A stretch of DNA of 64,000 bases from Allohoeflea poritis (GTDB taxonomy: Bacteria; Pseudomonadota; Alphaproteobacteria; Rhizobiales; Rhizobiaceae): NCBI RefSeq assembly GCF_027889715.1, contig NZ_JAPJZH010000001.1, forward strand, positions 186,001 through 250,000, written 5' to 3'. How positions within the stretch are numbered: position 1 is the stretch's first letter; each line of letters opens with the position of its first letter. The notes under the pieces are model-generated. The model worked only from the letters and a program-made list of their open reading frames with translations. It searched no databases and had not been told where the DNA came from. Below are positions 9,662-19,615 of this stretch, in pieces. The translations under genes were made by a program, and so were the position numbers.

Positions 9662-10454
9662 CGAATGTGGAACCTTGGGTTCTTCCGGCTTTGGCGAAAC
9701 AAAGCTGCTGACGCGCGAAGCGGATCGATCCTTAATGTACGAATCGCCGCCTCTCCGCAAGCTGTGAGCAGAGAAAAGCGGACTTGTTCGATCGGTGTTG
9801 CAAACCCGCATCCCAACCGTTGCCGCACGCCGAAGCACGGACCGTTCCAGATGCGGAGAAACGGCCGCAAACGCGCCCATGACCGCAGGGCCTGTGCACA
9901 GATCAGGGCGGGCCGAGGGACGCTCAGCCAAGCGCCGGCCAATTTGTCCCGGCGGTAAACCATTCTTACAGAGTCGAACAGCTTTCCCCTTGCCAGAATG
10001 AATTCAAGAACATAAAAGCGGAGACGAGGGTTGACATGCTGACGAGATAGAATCGGCAATTCCGGCAGCCACCTGTTTCAGGAATTCGGGGCGCCATAAG
10101 CCAATTCGTCTGACGTCATAGCAGCTAAACTTCTCGGACTGAATCGATGGAGCCCGGGCAATACCGGGCATCGAATTGCGGCAATGGCCGTATGCTTCTC
10201 CCAAGGAAGCAAAACTCATCGGTCTGAAACAGACCTAGTGTTCATAAGTTTCCTGTCTGGAATTTGGATGGAAATGCAACCGGCTACAGTTACTGACAAG
10301 GATTTCCGGACCTGCGGTGCTCCGGACCCTGTAGACGTGATGCTCCGAATTCGGCCAGGACGTATCAATTTCGGCACAACGGCAACAATAAAGCTTCGGA
10401 CCAAACCTCCGGGCCTGAATGCGTTGCCGGCTGTCGCCGAGGAGCATCTCTTAC
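9662..10454. other. Divergent amiC-rne intergenic region with long rne leader
   Basis: These 793 bases lack a credible gene; the short open frames here have no good ribosome-binding site or recognisable product. The region must hold promoters for amiC (left) and rne (right). A perfect small hairpin, GGTCTG-aaa-CAGACC, occurs at 10221-10235. RNase E mRNAs in enterobacteria have a long structured leader used for autoregulation, so a similar role is plausible here but is inference. Confidence 0.5.
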
Positions 10455-13364
10455 ATGGCAGACAAAATGCTAATCGACGCGTCCCACGAGGAAGAAACGC
10501 GCGTCGTCGTCGTTCGTGGAAACCGGATTGAGGAATTCGACTTTGAATCGCAGCACAAAAAGCAGCTGCGCGGAAATATCTATCTGGCGAAAGTAACGAG
10601 GGTCGAACCCTCCCTGCAAGCGGCGTTTGTGGAATATGGCGGCAACCGCCACGGTTTCCTCGCCTTCTCCGAAATTCATCCGGACTACTACCAGATCCCA
10701 GTCGCGGACCGTCAGGCACTGCTTGAAGCGGAGGCCGCAGAGGCGCGCGAAGACGACGATGACGAGGTAGAAAAACCCGCCAAGAAAAAATCCCGCTCCC
10801 GCCGCAGCCGAGGCAAATCGCGGAAGGACAAAAAGGCGGAAACCGCGGAAGCGAGTGCAGCACAAGCGGATACTGACGATCAGGACCGCTCGGTCGCCGA
10901 TGCGGCTGACCCTTCCGGGACCGCCGAGACCGAAGCGAATGCGGAACGCCCGACCTCCGATACGGGCGATGCGACCAGCTCTGAACCCGACCCGTCAGAC
11001 AGCGAGGCCAAGACCAAAGCGACCGGGTCAGACGAGGCACTTGCCGGGTCCGCGGCGGATGATCAGGACACCGATACCGAAGGCGACGATGAGACGCCGC
11101 CCGATACGATTGCCGCGGCAATCGATGCGGACGAGGTTTCCGAATCCGTAAACGTCAAGAAAACCGATGAAGACGAGGAGGATGACGAAGCCGAAACGTC
11201 CGAAGGTGATGACGAAGCGGAAGCCGCAAGCCTGAAAAGGCCGGACGACAAGGGTGATGATGCCGACGACGGCGATGATGACGATGATGACGGCGATGCG
11301 TCCGTTGAATCCGTCGGCGCCGAAGACGCGCTGGAAGAAGTTCCGGACCGGGCGCGCAAACAGCGCAAGCAGTACCGCATCCAGGAGGTCATCAAGCGGC
11401 GTCAGATTCTTCTGGTGCAGGTCGTCAAGGAAGAACGCGGCAACAAGGGCGCCGCGCTGACAACCTATCTGTCGCTTGCCGGACGTTACTCCGTGCTGAT
11501 GCCGAACACGGCACGCGGCGGCGGCATCTCTCGCAAAATCACCAATGTGCAGGACCGCAAACGCCTCAAGGAAATCGCGCGCGGCCTGGAAGTGCCGCAG
11601 GGCATGGGCGTCATTCTGCGTACGGCCGGTGCCAATCGCACGAAGAGCGAGATCAAGCGCGACTTCGAATATTTGATGCGGCTGTGGGAAAATGTCCGCA
11701 ACCTCACCCTGACCTCAACGGCGCCGTGCCTCGTATACGAGGAAGGCAGCCTGATCAAACGGTCGATCAGGGATCTGTACAACAAGGATATCGGCGAGGT
11801 TATCGTCTCCGGTGAAGCCGGCTATCGTGAAGCCAAGGACTTCATGAAAATGCTGATGCCAAGCCATGCGAAGGCGGTGCAGCCCTATCGCGATGTGCAG
11901 CCGATTTTCGCGCGATCCGGCATTGAGGCCCAGCTCGACAAAATGCTGCAGCCGCAGGTCACGCTCAAATCGGGCGGCTACATCATCATCAACCAGACCG
12001 AGGCACTGGTAGCCATCGACGTCAACTCGGGGCGTTCCACCAAGGAGCACTCCATCGAAGATACGGCGCTGCGCACCAATCTCGAGGCCGCGGAGGAAGT
12101 TGCCCGTCAGCTACGCCTGCGCGACCTGGCGGGGCTGATTGTCATCGACTTCATCGACATGGAAGAAAAGCGCAACAACCGCTCCGTCGAGAAGAAGCTC
12201 AAGGATTGCCTGAAAAGCGACCGCGCCCGTATTCAGGTCGGTCGCATCTCGCATTTCGGCCTGCTGGAGATGTCGCGCCAGCGCATTCGCGCGAGCGTTC
12301 TGGAAAGCACCATGCAGGTCTGCGACACCTGCGGCGGCACAGGCTATGTCCGGTCCATCTCATCGGTGGCGCTGCACGTCCTGCGCTCGGCTGAGGAGCA
12401 TCTGCTCAAGAACACGACGCACAACATCACCATCCGCACCCTGCCCGAAATCGCGCTCTACGTTCTGAACCAGAAGCGCGATACGATCATCGAGCTCGAA
12501 AACCGGTTCGGCCTTATGATTTCGGTCGAGGCCGATTCCGATGTGGGCCTTCAGCATATTGCGATCGACCAGGGCGAGCCGGTGGATTCGCCTGTGGTCA
12601 TCGAAAATGCCGTGCAGGTCGATACCGAATATGCCGATGTGGATGCCGAAGACAATCTGGCGGTGCAGCCGACGGACGATGAAGGCAATGGCCGCAAGCG
12701 CAAACGCCGCAGACGCCGCCGGGGCGGCCGCGGCGGCGAGGATCGCGGTGATGCACAGGCTGACGCTTCCAGCAACGGAGACGGCTCCGGCGAACGGGAG
12801 ACCGATGCGGAAGAACGTTCCGATGATGATGGCGAGTTCCGCAAGAAACGTCGGCGCCGCGGCAAGCGCGGTGGAAAGCGCAACCGGGAACAGGAAACGG
12901 CAGAAGCCGCTGAAAGCTCTGCGGAGCAGCCGGAAGCCGATGATGCAACCGTTGAGCAGGTAGCAGCAGTTGATGAAAGTTCGGCGGCCGAGGCTGTCAC
13001 GATAGAGGTGAGCGCGCAGGCCGAAAACGTGGACCAGCCGGCGGAAGAAAAACCGAAACGCCGTCGCGGATCACGCAAAAAGCAGACTGAGGAGGAATCA
13101 GCAGCGCCCGCCGAAGCTGCAGCCGATGCCGAAGACGTTGCTGCTGCGGTCGCTGATGTGGCTGCGTCGGAAGCGGTCGAGACGTCTGCTGCCGATATCG
13201 AGCCGGAAGTGGCCGAGAAACCCAAACGGCGTCGCAGAAGCTCGAGTGACGACGCTTCGAGCGAACCGAAACTGACGTCCACCGTTAGTGAAACGGCCGA
13301 CGAAGAAACCACGGACGCCAAGCCGAAAAGGGGCGGCTGGTGGCAACGGCGCGGATTTCTCTGA
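10455..13364 (+). CDS. rne: Ribonuclease E
   Basis: A 969-residue endoribonuclease E/G that starts mRNA decay and matures rRNA and tRNA precursors. The S1 RNA-binding domain starts at about residue 36 and is interrupted at about 91-300 by a very acidic, low-complexity insertion with a short basic patch (KKKSRSRRSRG). The catalytic core follows (VVKEERGNKGAALT, IAIDVNSG, IVIDFIDM). The zinc-link CDTCGGTG is at about 622-629. Beyond about 740 the tail alternates Arg-rich blocks and Glu/Ala-rich stretches, typical of the degradosome scaffold. The ATG at 10455 has an AGGAG ribosome-binding site. Confidence 0.95.
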   Translation: MADKMLIDASHEEETRVVVVRGNRIEEFDFESQHKKQLRGNIYLAKVTRVEPSLQAAFVEYGGNRHGFLAFSEIHPDYYQIPVADRQALLEAEAAEAREDDDDEVEKPAKKKSRSRRSRGKSRKDKKAETAEASAAQADTDDQDRSVADAADPSGTAETEANAERPTSDTGDATSSEPDPSDSEAKTKATGSDEALAGSAADDQDTDTEGDDETPPDTIAAAIDADEVSESVNVKKTDEDEEDDEAETSEGDDEAEAASLKRPDDKGDDADDGDDDDDDGDASVESVGAEDALEEVPDRARKQRKQYRIQEVIKRRQILLVQVVKEERGNKGAALTTYLSLAGRYSVLMPNTARGGGISRKITNVQDRKRLKEIARGLEVPQGMGVILRTAGANRTKSEIKRDFEYLMRLWENVRNLTLTSTAPCLVYEEGSLIKRSIRDLYNKDIGEVIVSGEAGYREAKDFMKMLMPSHAKAVQPYRDVQPIFARSGIEAQLDKMLQPQVTLKSGGYIIINQTEALVAIDVNSGRSTKEHSIEDTALRTNLEAAEEVARQLRLRDLAGLIVIDFIDMEEKRNNRSVEKKLKDCLKSDRARIQVGRISHFGLLEMSRQRIRASVLESTMQVCDTCGGTGYVRSISSVALHVLRSAEEHLLKNTTHNITIRTLPEIALYVLNQKRDTIIELENRFGLMISVEADSDVGLQHIAIDQGEPVDSPVVIENAVQVDTEYADVDAEDNLAVQPTDDEGNGRKRKRRRRRRGGRGGEDRGDAQADASSNGDGSGERETDAEERSDDDGEFRKKRRRRGKRGGKRNREQETAEAAESSAEQPEADDATVEQVAAVDESSAAEAVTIEVSAQAENVDQPAEEKPKRRRGSRKKQTEEESAAPAEAAADAEDVAAAVADVAASEAVETSAADIEPEVAEKPKRRRRSSSDDASSEPKLTSTVSETADEETTDAKPKRGGWWQRRGFL

Positions 13365-13377
13365 TCAGGTGAATTCG

Positions 13378-13399
13378 GCCAGCCGGTTTTCCGGCTGGC
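13378..13399. terminator. Hairpin between convergent rne and aminotransferase genes
   Basis: A perfect 9-bp stem, GCCAGCCGG with CCGGCTGGC, around a TTTT loop. It sits 14 bases after the rne stop and ahead of the convergent aminotransferase stop. There is no downstream T-run, so it may stabilise the 3' end or act as a weak two-way terminator. Confidence 0.6.
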
Positions 13400-13415
13400 T
13401 GTTCATCGTATCGTC

Positions 13416-14570
13416 TCAGGACAACCAGGCAGCCATGCGGTCAAGCGCCTCTTCCATTTCGGCATGGGAGCCGGCATAGGAAAACCGTATCGTCCGATGC
13501 CCCTCGACCGGATCGAAATCCCGTCCGGGTGTCGCCGCGACATTGATTTCCGCCAACATGGTTTTCGAGAACTGCATCGAGTCGTTGGTGAACCGTCCGG
13601 CATCCACATAGGCATAGAAGGCGCCATCCATCGGCGAGGCAATTTCAAAGCCAATTTTCGGGAGGCGCTCCAGCAACAATTGCCGGTTGGCCACATAGCC
13701 GCTCTTGATCGCTTCGAGTTCCTCCGTAGCGTCAAATGCCGCGCAGGCAGCGATCTGGGACAGTTCCGGCGCACTTATGTAAAGGCTCTGAGCGACCCGT
13801 TCCAGTGGGCGGATCGCAGCGTCGGGCAATACCATCCAGCCGATGCGCCATCCGGTCATGCAGTAGTATTTCGAGAACGAGTTTATTACCAGAACCCGGT
13901 CGGAAACTGACAAAGCGGTCGTCTCTTCGCCCGCATAGGTCAGGCCGTGGTAAATCTCGTCCGAAAGAAAGGTTACCCGGTTGGCGTCGCAATAGTCGAT
14001 CAGCGCTGACAAAGCCTTTCGTGCAGTCACGGTTCCCGTAGGATTGGCCGGGCTGGCGAGCAGAACCCCTGAAATCCGTCCATGCCGGCTTGCTGCTTCG
14101 TCAAGCAATCCGGGGCTCAAGGTGAAATCGGTCGCCTGCCCAGCCGGAATTTCAACGACCTCAAGGCCCAGCGCGGTCAGGATGTTTCTGTATGCCGGGT
14201 ATCCGGGTCGCGTGATCGCAACACGATCACCTGCATTGAACATTGTCAGGAAGGCGAGATTGAAGCCGGCCGAAGATCCCGTGGTCACCGCAATCCGGCT
14301 TGCATCGACGTCGACGCCATAGTGGGTACGGTAATGGCGGGAGATCCTCTCGCGCAGTTCCAACCTGCCCAAGGCATCGGTATAGGCGATACGTTCGGTC
14401 CGCAGCGCATTTCTGGCCGCATCGACCACGGCACGCGGCGCACCGTGCGCCGGCTGACCGACTGCCATTGATATGACGGGATGTCCGTCCCTTTTCCGCT
14501 TCGTGGCCTCTGCGAGGACGTCCATCGCATGAAAGGGTTCGATGGCGCTGCGCCCGGATGTCTTGATCAC
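13416..14570 (-). CDS. PLP-dependent class I/II aminotransferase
   Basis: About 384 residues, fold type I. The PLP-binding lysine lies in INSFSKYYCMTGWRIGW, and the conserved SPANPTGT and DEIYHGLTY motifs and a C-terminal IRFSYAG arginine motif are present. These fit aspartate/aromatic/branched aminotransferases; the substrate cannot be set from sequence alone. The frame is open back to a TTG at 14645, but the first conserved block (RSAIEPFHAMDVL) comes later. I therefore prefer the GTG at 14570, which has GGGAAG just upstream. It is divergent from the M48 protease gene. Confidence 0.85.
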   Translation of the reverse strand: MIKTSGRSAIEPFHAMDVLAEATKRKRDGHPVISMAVGQPAHGAPRAVVDAARNALRTERIAYTDALGRLELRERISRHYRTHYGVDVDASRIAVTTGSSAGFNLAFLTMFNAGDRVAITRPGYPAYRNILTALGLEVVEIPAGQATDFTLSPGLLDEAASRHGRISGVLLASPANPTGTVTARKALSALIDYCDANRVTFLSDEIYHGLTYAGEETTALSVSDRVLVINSFSKYYCMTGWRIGWMVLPDAAIRPLERVAQSLYISAPELSQIAACAAFDATEELEAIKSGYVANRQLLLERLPKIGFEIASPMDGAFYAYVDAGRFTNDSMQFSKTMLAEINVAATPGRDFDPVEGHRTIRFSYAGSHAEMEEALDRMAAWLS

Positions 14571-14725
14571 AATTGCTTCCCGATCGAGTTCGCTGCGCCT
14601 CACAAATGCCCGATTGGCATGGCGATCACAACCGTGTTTGCGCAATCACATTCACGCGAAGTTCAATATGACGCACTGTGCATTGCGCGCAAATGGCTGC
14701 TATGGTCGCCAGGAGAATCCCCACT

Positions 14726-16129
14726 ATGTCCGCACACCGATGTAAAAGGTCCGCAACATTGCCGCTTTATTCGAGCCTCATGCGCACCATCCTCTTGTTC
14801 CTGTTGAGCTTTGCCATCGTTTACACACCGGTGTCGCTGGCAGTCGCACAAGGGCGTATCGCTGTTGTCCGGGATGCGGAGATCGAAGGCCTTCTGCTTG
14901 ATTATGCGCGGCCGATATTCAAAGCCGCCGGCCTCAGCCGCAAGGGAATCGACATCATTCTGGTGAACAATCCCTCCTTTAACGCGTTTGTCGACGGGCG
15001 AAGGATCTTCATGAACACGGGCGCCCTGGCGACGGCCGCGACGCCGAATGAAATCATCGGCGTGATCGCCCATGAATCCGGCCATCTGGCGGGTGGCCAC
15101 CAGCAAAGGCTTCGAGAACAGATCGCGCGCGCACGCACGCTCGCGGTCGTCGGCGCGCTTGCCGGTATTGGCGCGGCGGCGGCAGGCAGCCTGAGCGGCA
15201 CCGAAGGCGCAGCGGCGGTGGGTGGCGGCCTCGCGCAGGTGGCACCGTCAGTCGCGCAACGGGCCCTTTTGAGCTATCGCCGTTCGGAAGAAATCACCGC
15301 CGACCGCGCGGCCATCAAATATCTGAACGCGACGGGTCAATCCGCGAAGGGAATGTTGACCACATTCCAGCGGTTCTCGCAGAATAACGTCCTGGCCGGC
15401 GTTCGTGCCAACCCCTATGAGCAAAGCCACCCGCTGCCGCGGGACCGGATTGCCCTGCTTGAGGAACTGGCCAAGAAGAGCAAGCACTACAACAAGAAGG
15501 ATTCGGCTTCTCTTCAAAGGCGGCACGACATGATCCGCGGCAAGATCGCAGCCTATTCCGGCGGCGCGCCGGCCGTAGGACGTGTATTCCGCAACAATCC
15601 AAAGAATGTCGGCGCCAGATACGGTATGGCCATATCGTCCTATCTGCGGGGAGATACAAGGCGGGCAATGGCCGAGATCGACAAGCTGATCGCCGGTGAC
15701 AAGAACAACGCTTATCTCCATGAGATGAAAGGCGAAATTTATCTCAAGGCGCGACAGCCAGCAAAGGCGGCCTCGGCTTTTGCCAAGGCCGTACAACTGG
15801 ACAAATACAAATCCGGCATCCTCAGGGGCCGACTGGGCTTCGCCTATGTTTCGACGGGCGATCCTTCCCTGATGAAAGAAGCCATAAGAGAACTTCGGGC
15901 GGCCCTCACATCAGATCCGAACAACTTCAACGCCTACACCTATCTGTCCCGTGCCTACGCCAAGGCGGGTGATGTGGCCAATGCGGAGCTGACCCAGGCC
16001 GAAGGTTACTTCAGGGCAGGAAAAGTCCGGGACGCAAAACGCTTTGCCGCGCGAGCCCAGCAGAAAATGAAAAAGGGCACGCCGAGCTGGCAACGGGCGA
16101 ACGACATCGTCAAATACAAATCAAAATAG
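14726..16129 (+). CDS. M48-family metalloprotease with C-terminal TPR repeats (BepA-like)
   Basis: A 467-residue exported zinc protease. A long signal peptide (hydrophobic core about residues 20-40) leads to the M48 domain with zinc motif HESGH (116-120) and a downstream RRSEEITADR third-ligand helix. An Ala/Gly-rich stretch lies between them. The second half has tetratricopeptide-like repeats. The architecture matches BepA/YfgC, which cleaves or helps assemble outer-membrane proteins such as LptD. A ribosome-binding site CCAGGAGAA supports ATG 14726 over the ATG at 14780. It is followed after 33 bases by a DsbA-like thiol oxidoreductase, which suggests a shared envelope-quality-control role. 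Confidence 0.88.
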   Translation: MSAHRCKRSATLPLYSSLMRTILLFLLSFAIVYTPVSLAVAQGRIAVVRDAEIEGLLLDYARPIFKAAGLSRKGIDIILVNNPSFNAFVDGRRIFMNTGALATAATPNEIIGVIAHESGHLAGGHQQRLREQIARARTLAVVGALAGIGAAAAGSLSGTEGAAAVGGGLAQVAPSVAQRALLSYRRSEEITADRAAIKYLNATGQSAKGMLTTFQRFSQNNVLAGVRANPYEQSHPLPRDRIALLEELAKKSKHYNKKDSASLQRRHDMIRGKIAAYSGGAPAVGRVFRNNPKNVGARYGMAISSYLRGDTRRAMAEIDKLIAGDKNNAYLHEMKGEIYLKARQPAKAASAFAKAVQLDKYKSGILRGRLGFAYVSTGDPSLMKEAIRELRAALTSDPNNFNAYTYLSRAYAKAGDVANAELTQAEGYFRAGKVRDAKRFAARAQQKMKKGTPSWQRANDIVKYKSK

Positions 16130-16162
16130 TGGCCGCGAGCCGGCTGGAAGGAACAGGCAATC

Positions 16163-16927
16163 ATGATCAGGAAACTTTGCGGATATCTCGGGGGCGCGGT
16201 GATTGCTGCACATATTGTTGCCGCCCCTCTGCCGGCCCACGCACTCGATGATGCGGAAAAAGAGGAAATCGGGCAGTTCATCAGGGAATATCTGATCGAG
16301 AACCCGGAAATCCTCTTCGAGGTTCAGGCTGCATACGAGGCCAAGCAGGAAAGCATCCAGCGTGAGCAGGCGAAGCAGGTCATCGCCGATTCCCGCGACG
16401 CCATCTACAATTCGCCGCACAATGTCGTCCTCGGCAATCCGGAAGGCGATGTGACCATTGTCGAGTTCTTTGACTACAATTGCGGCTTCTGCAAGCGGGC
16501 GCTGAAGGACATGGAAGAGATCATTGCCAGCGATCCGAATGTCCGCTTCATCCTGAAGGAATTTCCCATCCTCGGCGACGACTCGATCGCTGCGCACCGC
16601 GTGAGCGTAGCCGTTCGGCTCGTGGCGCCTGACAAATACGAGGCGTTTCACCTGGAACTGCTTGGCGGTCGCGACCGTGCGACGGAAGACAGCGCGATTG
16701 CCGTTGCCAAGAAGCTCGGCATCGATGAGGCCAAGTTGCAGGCGGCCATGGACGAGGATTCCATTACCGAGAGCTTCCGCGAATCCTACAGGATCGCCGA
16801 CGGTCTCGGCATTTCCGGAACGCCGTCCTATATCGTCGGCGACGAGGCCGTTTTCGGCGCGGTGGGAATTCCGACGCTGATGGGCAAGGTCGCAAATCTG
16901 CGCGACTGTGAGAGCGCGACCTGTTGA
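16163..16927 (+). CDS. DsbA-family thiol:disulfide oxidoreductase
   Basis: A 254-residue periplasmic thioredoxin-fold protein. A signal peptide (about residues 1-27, ending PAHA) precedes a helical N-terminal extension (DUF-like, about 28-85). The DsbA domain has the redox motif CGFC (107-110) and the cis-Pro loop SGTPSY. The arrangement resembles ScsC/Com1-like DsbA relatives. Two further cysteines close the C terminus (CESATC). It lies 33 bases behind the M48 protease gene, probably in one operon, and is followed by a terminator. Confidence 0.9.
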   Translation: MIRKLCGYLGGAVIAAHIVAAPLPAHALDDAEKEEIGQFIREYLIENPEILFEVQAAYEAKQESIQREQAKQVIADSRDAIYNSPHNVVLGNPEGDVTIVEFFDYNCGFCKRALKDMEEIIASDPNVRFILKEFPILGDDSIAAHRVSVAVRLVAPDKYEAFHLELLGGRDRATEDSAIAVAKKLGIDEAKLQAAMDEDSITESFRESYRIADGLGISGTPSYIVGDEAVFGAVGIPTLMGKVANLRDCESATC

Positions 16928-16963
16928 CCAGCTGGCCGGACACGGCCGAGACATAAGGCTAAT

Positions 16964-16987
16964 ACCGGCGCGCAAGCGCCGGTTTTC
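16964..16987 (+). terminator. Rho-independent terminator after the DsbA-like gene
   Basis: Stem ACCGGCG/CGCCGGT with a 6-base loop followed by TTTT, 36 bases after the stop codon. It separates the M48-DsbA operon from aroQ. Confidence 0.75.
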
Positions 16988-17100
16988 ACAATTCAATTAA
17001 TTATCCAACAGAATTTTAAGCCGGCTCCCAATAGCGGGGCTTTTTATTCCGCATCGGGCCGTCTATATGTCTGGGACTAAATTTCTCCAGGTGTAATGCC

Positions 17101-17541
17101 ATGGCCCGCACAGTGTTCGTCCTCAACGGACCCAATCTGAATGCCCTCGGCATACGAGAGCCTGGCATCTATGGCGGCAGTACCCTCGCGGACATAGAGA
17201 AACAATGCCACGACCTGGCCAATACGCTTGGATTTGCCGTCGATTTTCGCCAGAGCAATCACGAGGGCGAGCTGGTCGACTGGATCCAGGAAGCCGGTGA
17301 AAAGGCAGCAGGCGTCGCGATCAATCCCGGCGCCTACAGCCATACATCCATTGCGCTCCACGACGCCATTCGTTCCATAGACATCCCGGTGGTCGAAGTG
17401 CACCTGTCGAATATTCATGCGCGCGAGGCTTTCCGGCACACATCGATGATTTCGCCTGTTGCGGCCGGCGTCATCCTCGGCTTCGGCCCGGACAGCTACG
17501 GGCTGGCCCTGCGGGCATTGGCACAAATCTTCGAAAACTAA
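17101..17541 (+). CDS. aroQ: 3-dehydroquinate dehydratase, type II
   Basis: A 146-residue dodecameric dehydratase that converts 3-dehydroquinate to 3-dehydroshikimate. Family motifs are clear: [19 protein letters not shown] with the catalytic Tyr, [16 protein letters not shown], and [17 protein letters not shown] with the catalytic His and substrate-binding Arg. Length is exactly typical. It precedes accB by 27 bases; the aroQ-accB-accC order is common in alpha- and gammaproteobacteria. Confidence 0.97.
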   Translation: MARTVFVLNGPNLNALGIREPGIYGGSTLADIEKQCHDLANTLGFAVDFRQSNHEGELVDWIQEAGEKAAGVAINPGAYSHTSIALHDAIRSIDIPVVEVHLSNIHAREAFRHTSMISPVAAGVILGFGPDSYGLALRALAQIFEN

Positions 17542-17568
17542 GAACAGGTTCGTAAAGGACACGACCCG

Positions 17569-18048
17569 ATGGCAACAAGAAAAACAGGTATCGATCAGGA
17601 TCTTGTCCGCGATCTCGCCAACATACTGACCGAAACCGATCTGACCGAGATCGAAATCGAGCAGGACGATCTGCGCATTCGGGTTTCCCGAAGCGGCACG
17701 CCCATGGCGCCGGCCACGCAGATATACGCCCCTGCCCCTGTCCCGGCCGCGCCTTCTGCACCAGTGGCTGCTGCAGCGGCCGCGGATGCGCCAACCGAGA
17801 GCGGTGCCAATATGAGCAACGCCGTCACGTCTCCGATGGTCGGAACCGCCTATCTTGCGCCCTCGCCCGACGCCGATCCGTTCGTGCAGATCGGTCAGAC
17901 AGTGGACGAAGGCGAGCCGGTCCTGATTATCGAAGCAATGAAGACCATGAACCAGATCCCGGCACCGCGGGCGGGTAAAGTGACGGCGATCCTTGTCAGT
18001 GACGCGCAACCGGTCGAGTTCGGCGAACCGCTTTTAGTAATCGAATAG
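17569..18048 (+). CDS. accB: Biotin carboxyl carrier protein of acetyl-CoA carboxylase
   Basis: A 159-residue BCCP. An N-terminal helical region binds biotin carboxylase. An Ala/Pro-rich linker at about residues 45-75 leads to the biotinyl domain with EAMKTM, whose lysine (about K125) is biotinylated. It carries CO2 between AccC and the carboxyltransferase in the first step of fatty-acid synthesis. A ribosome-binding AAAGGA precedes the ATG, and accC begins 8 bases after the stop. Confidence 0.97.
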   Translation: MATRKTGIDQDLVRDLANILTETDLTEIEIEQDDLRIRVSRSGTPMAPATQIYAPAPVPAAPSAPVAAAAAADAPTESGANMSNAVTSPMVGTAYLAPSPDADPFVQIGQTVDEGEPVLIIEAMKTMNQIPAPRAGKVTAILVSDAQPVEFGEPLLVIE

Positions 18049-18056
18049 GCCGATTG

Positions 18057-19397
18057 ATGCTGTCGAAAATCCTCATAGCCAATCGTGGCGAAATTGCCCT
18101 GCGCGTTCTGCGCGCCTGCAAGGAGCTCGGCATTGCCACCGTTGCCGTGCATTCGACCGCCGATGCGGACGCCATGCATGTACGCCTTGCCGACGAGAGC
18201 GTGTGTATCGGACCGCCTGCGTCCCGGGACAGTTATCTGAACATCCACCAGATCGTATCGGCCTGCGAGATAACCGGTGCGGACGCCGTCCACCCCGGCT
18301 ACGGGTTCCTTTCCGAAAACGCGAAATTTGCTGAAATTCTGGAAGCGCACGGCATCACCTTTATCGGGCCGACCGCCGAACACATCCAGATCATGGGTGA
18401 CAAGATCACCGCCAAGAAAACCGCCGAGGAACTTGGAATTCCCGTTGTGCCGGGATCGGGCGGCGAAGTTTCCGACGAGCATGAAGCGGTGCGAATTTCC
18501 TCTGAAATCGGCTATCCGGTGATCATCAAGGCGACGGCGGGCGGCGGCGGTCGCGGCATGAAGGTCGCCAACAATGAATCGGAACTTTCGCTTGCCCTTG
18601 CCACGGCGCGGACGGAAGCCGGCGCCGCCTTCGGCAATGAAGCCGTTTATATCGAGAAATATCTCGGCAAGCCGCGGCACATCGAAATTCAGGTCATGGG
18701 TGACGGCAACGGCAACGCCGTGCATCTAGGCGAGCGCGACTGCTCGCTGCAGCGGCGCCACCAGAAGGTCTGGGAAGAAGCCAATTCTCCCGCGCTGAAC
18801 GAACAGCAACGTAGCGAAATCGGCAAGATATGCGCCGATGCGATGAAGAAGCTGAAATATCGCGGCGCCGGGACAGTCGAATTTCTCTACGAGAACGGAC
18901 AGTTCTATTTCATCGAAATGAACACCCGGCTACAGGTCGAACACCCCGTCACGGAAGCGATCACGGGCATCGACCTGGTCAACGAGCAGATCAGGGTGGC
19001 ATCAGGCGCCGGCCTTTCGGTGACCCAGGATGAAATCCGCTTCAATGGTCATGCCATCGAGTGCCGCATCAATGCCGAGGACCCGAGGACCTTTACGCCA
19101 TCGCCTGGACGCATCACCCATTATCATCCGCCGGGCGGGCTTGGCGTGCGCGTCGATTCCGGTGTCTATCAGGGCTATTCCATCCCGCCCTACTACGACA
19201 GTCTGATCGGCAAGCTGATCGTTCACGGTCGCACGCGTGTCGAGTGCATGATGCGCCTGCGCAGGGCGCTCGGCGAATTTGTCATTGACGGCATCAACAC
19301 GACAATTCCGCTGTTCATGGATCTGCTGGAAAATCAGGATATCGCAAACGGCGACTATGACATCCATTGGCTGGAGAAATATCTCGAGAACCAATAG
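18057..19397 (+). CDS. accC: Biotin carboxylase subunit of acetyl-CoA carboxylase
   Basis: A 446-residue ATP-grasp enzyme that carboxylates the biotin on AccB using bicarbonate and ATP. Visible signatures are [18 protein letters not shown] at the N terminus, the glycine-rich ATP loop [12 protein letters not shown], the catalytic [16 protein letters not shown] and RINAEDP. The frame also allows a TTG three bases upstream, but the ATG encoding MLSKIL matches the family N terminus. It is translationally close to accB (8-base gap). Confidence 0.97.
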   Translation: MLSKILIANRGEIALRVLRACKELGIATVAVHSTADADAMHVRLADESVCIGPPASRDSYLNIHQIVSACEITGADAVHPGYGFLSENAKFAEILEAHGITFIGPTAEHIQIMGDKITAKKTAEELGIPVVPGSGGEVSDEHEAVRISSEIGYPVIIKATAGGGGRGMKVANNESELSLALATARTEAGAAFGNEAVYIEKYLGKPRHIEIQVMGDGNGNAVHLGERDCSLQRRHQKVWEEANSPALNEQQRSEIGKICADAMKKLKYRGAGTVEFLYENGQFYFIEMNTRLQVEHPVTEAITGIDLVNEQIRVASGAGLSVTQDEIRFNGHAIECRINAEDPRTFTPSPGRITHYHPPGGLGVRVDSGVYQGYSIPPYYDSLIGKLIVHGRTRVECMMRLRRALGEFVIDGINTTIPLFMDLLENQDIANGDYDIHWLEKYLENQ

Positions 19398-19615
19398 ACC
19401 GCCCTCGTCACGATTGCGAACGGAGCGGGTGTCACCTCACACAAAGCTTGCCCTTGGTTGAAGCGTGGTTATACAAATACAGTTGGGCCGGGCGGGTTGC
19501 CCGCTGACAATGGTGCTGTGCCGGGCGCAACCGGTGTGATCGGACACGGCAGGTTTCGTCAGCCATCAGCCTCGTCATGGTCCGAAATGGTATAAACCGG
19601 GAAACCGAATGGACC

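Noticed and set aside
17021-17047. Weak stem-loop with T-run before aroQ
   Set aside because: Only about 5 bp including a G-U pair; the stronger hairpin at 16964 explains termination.
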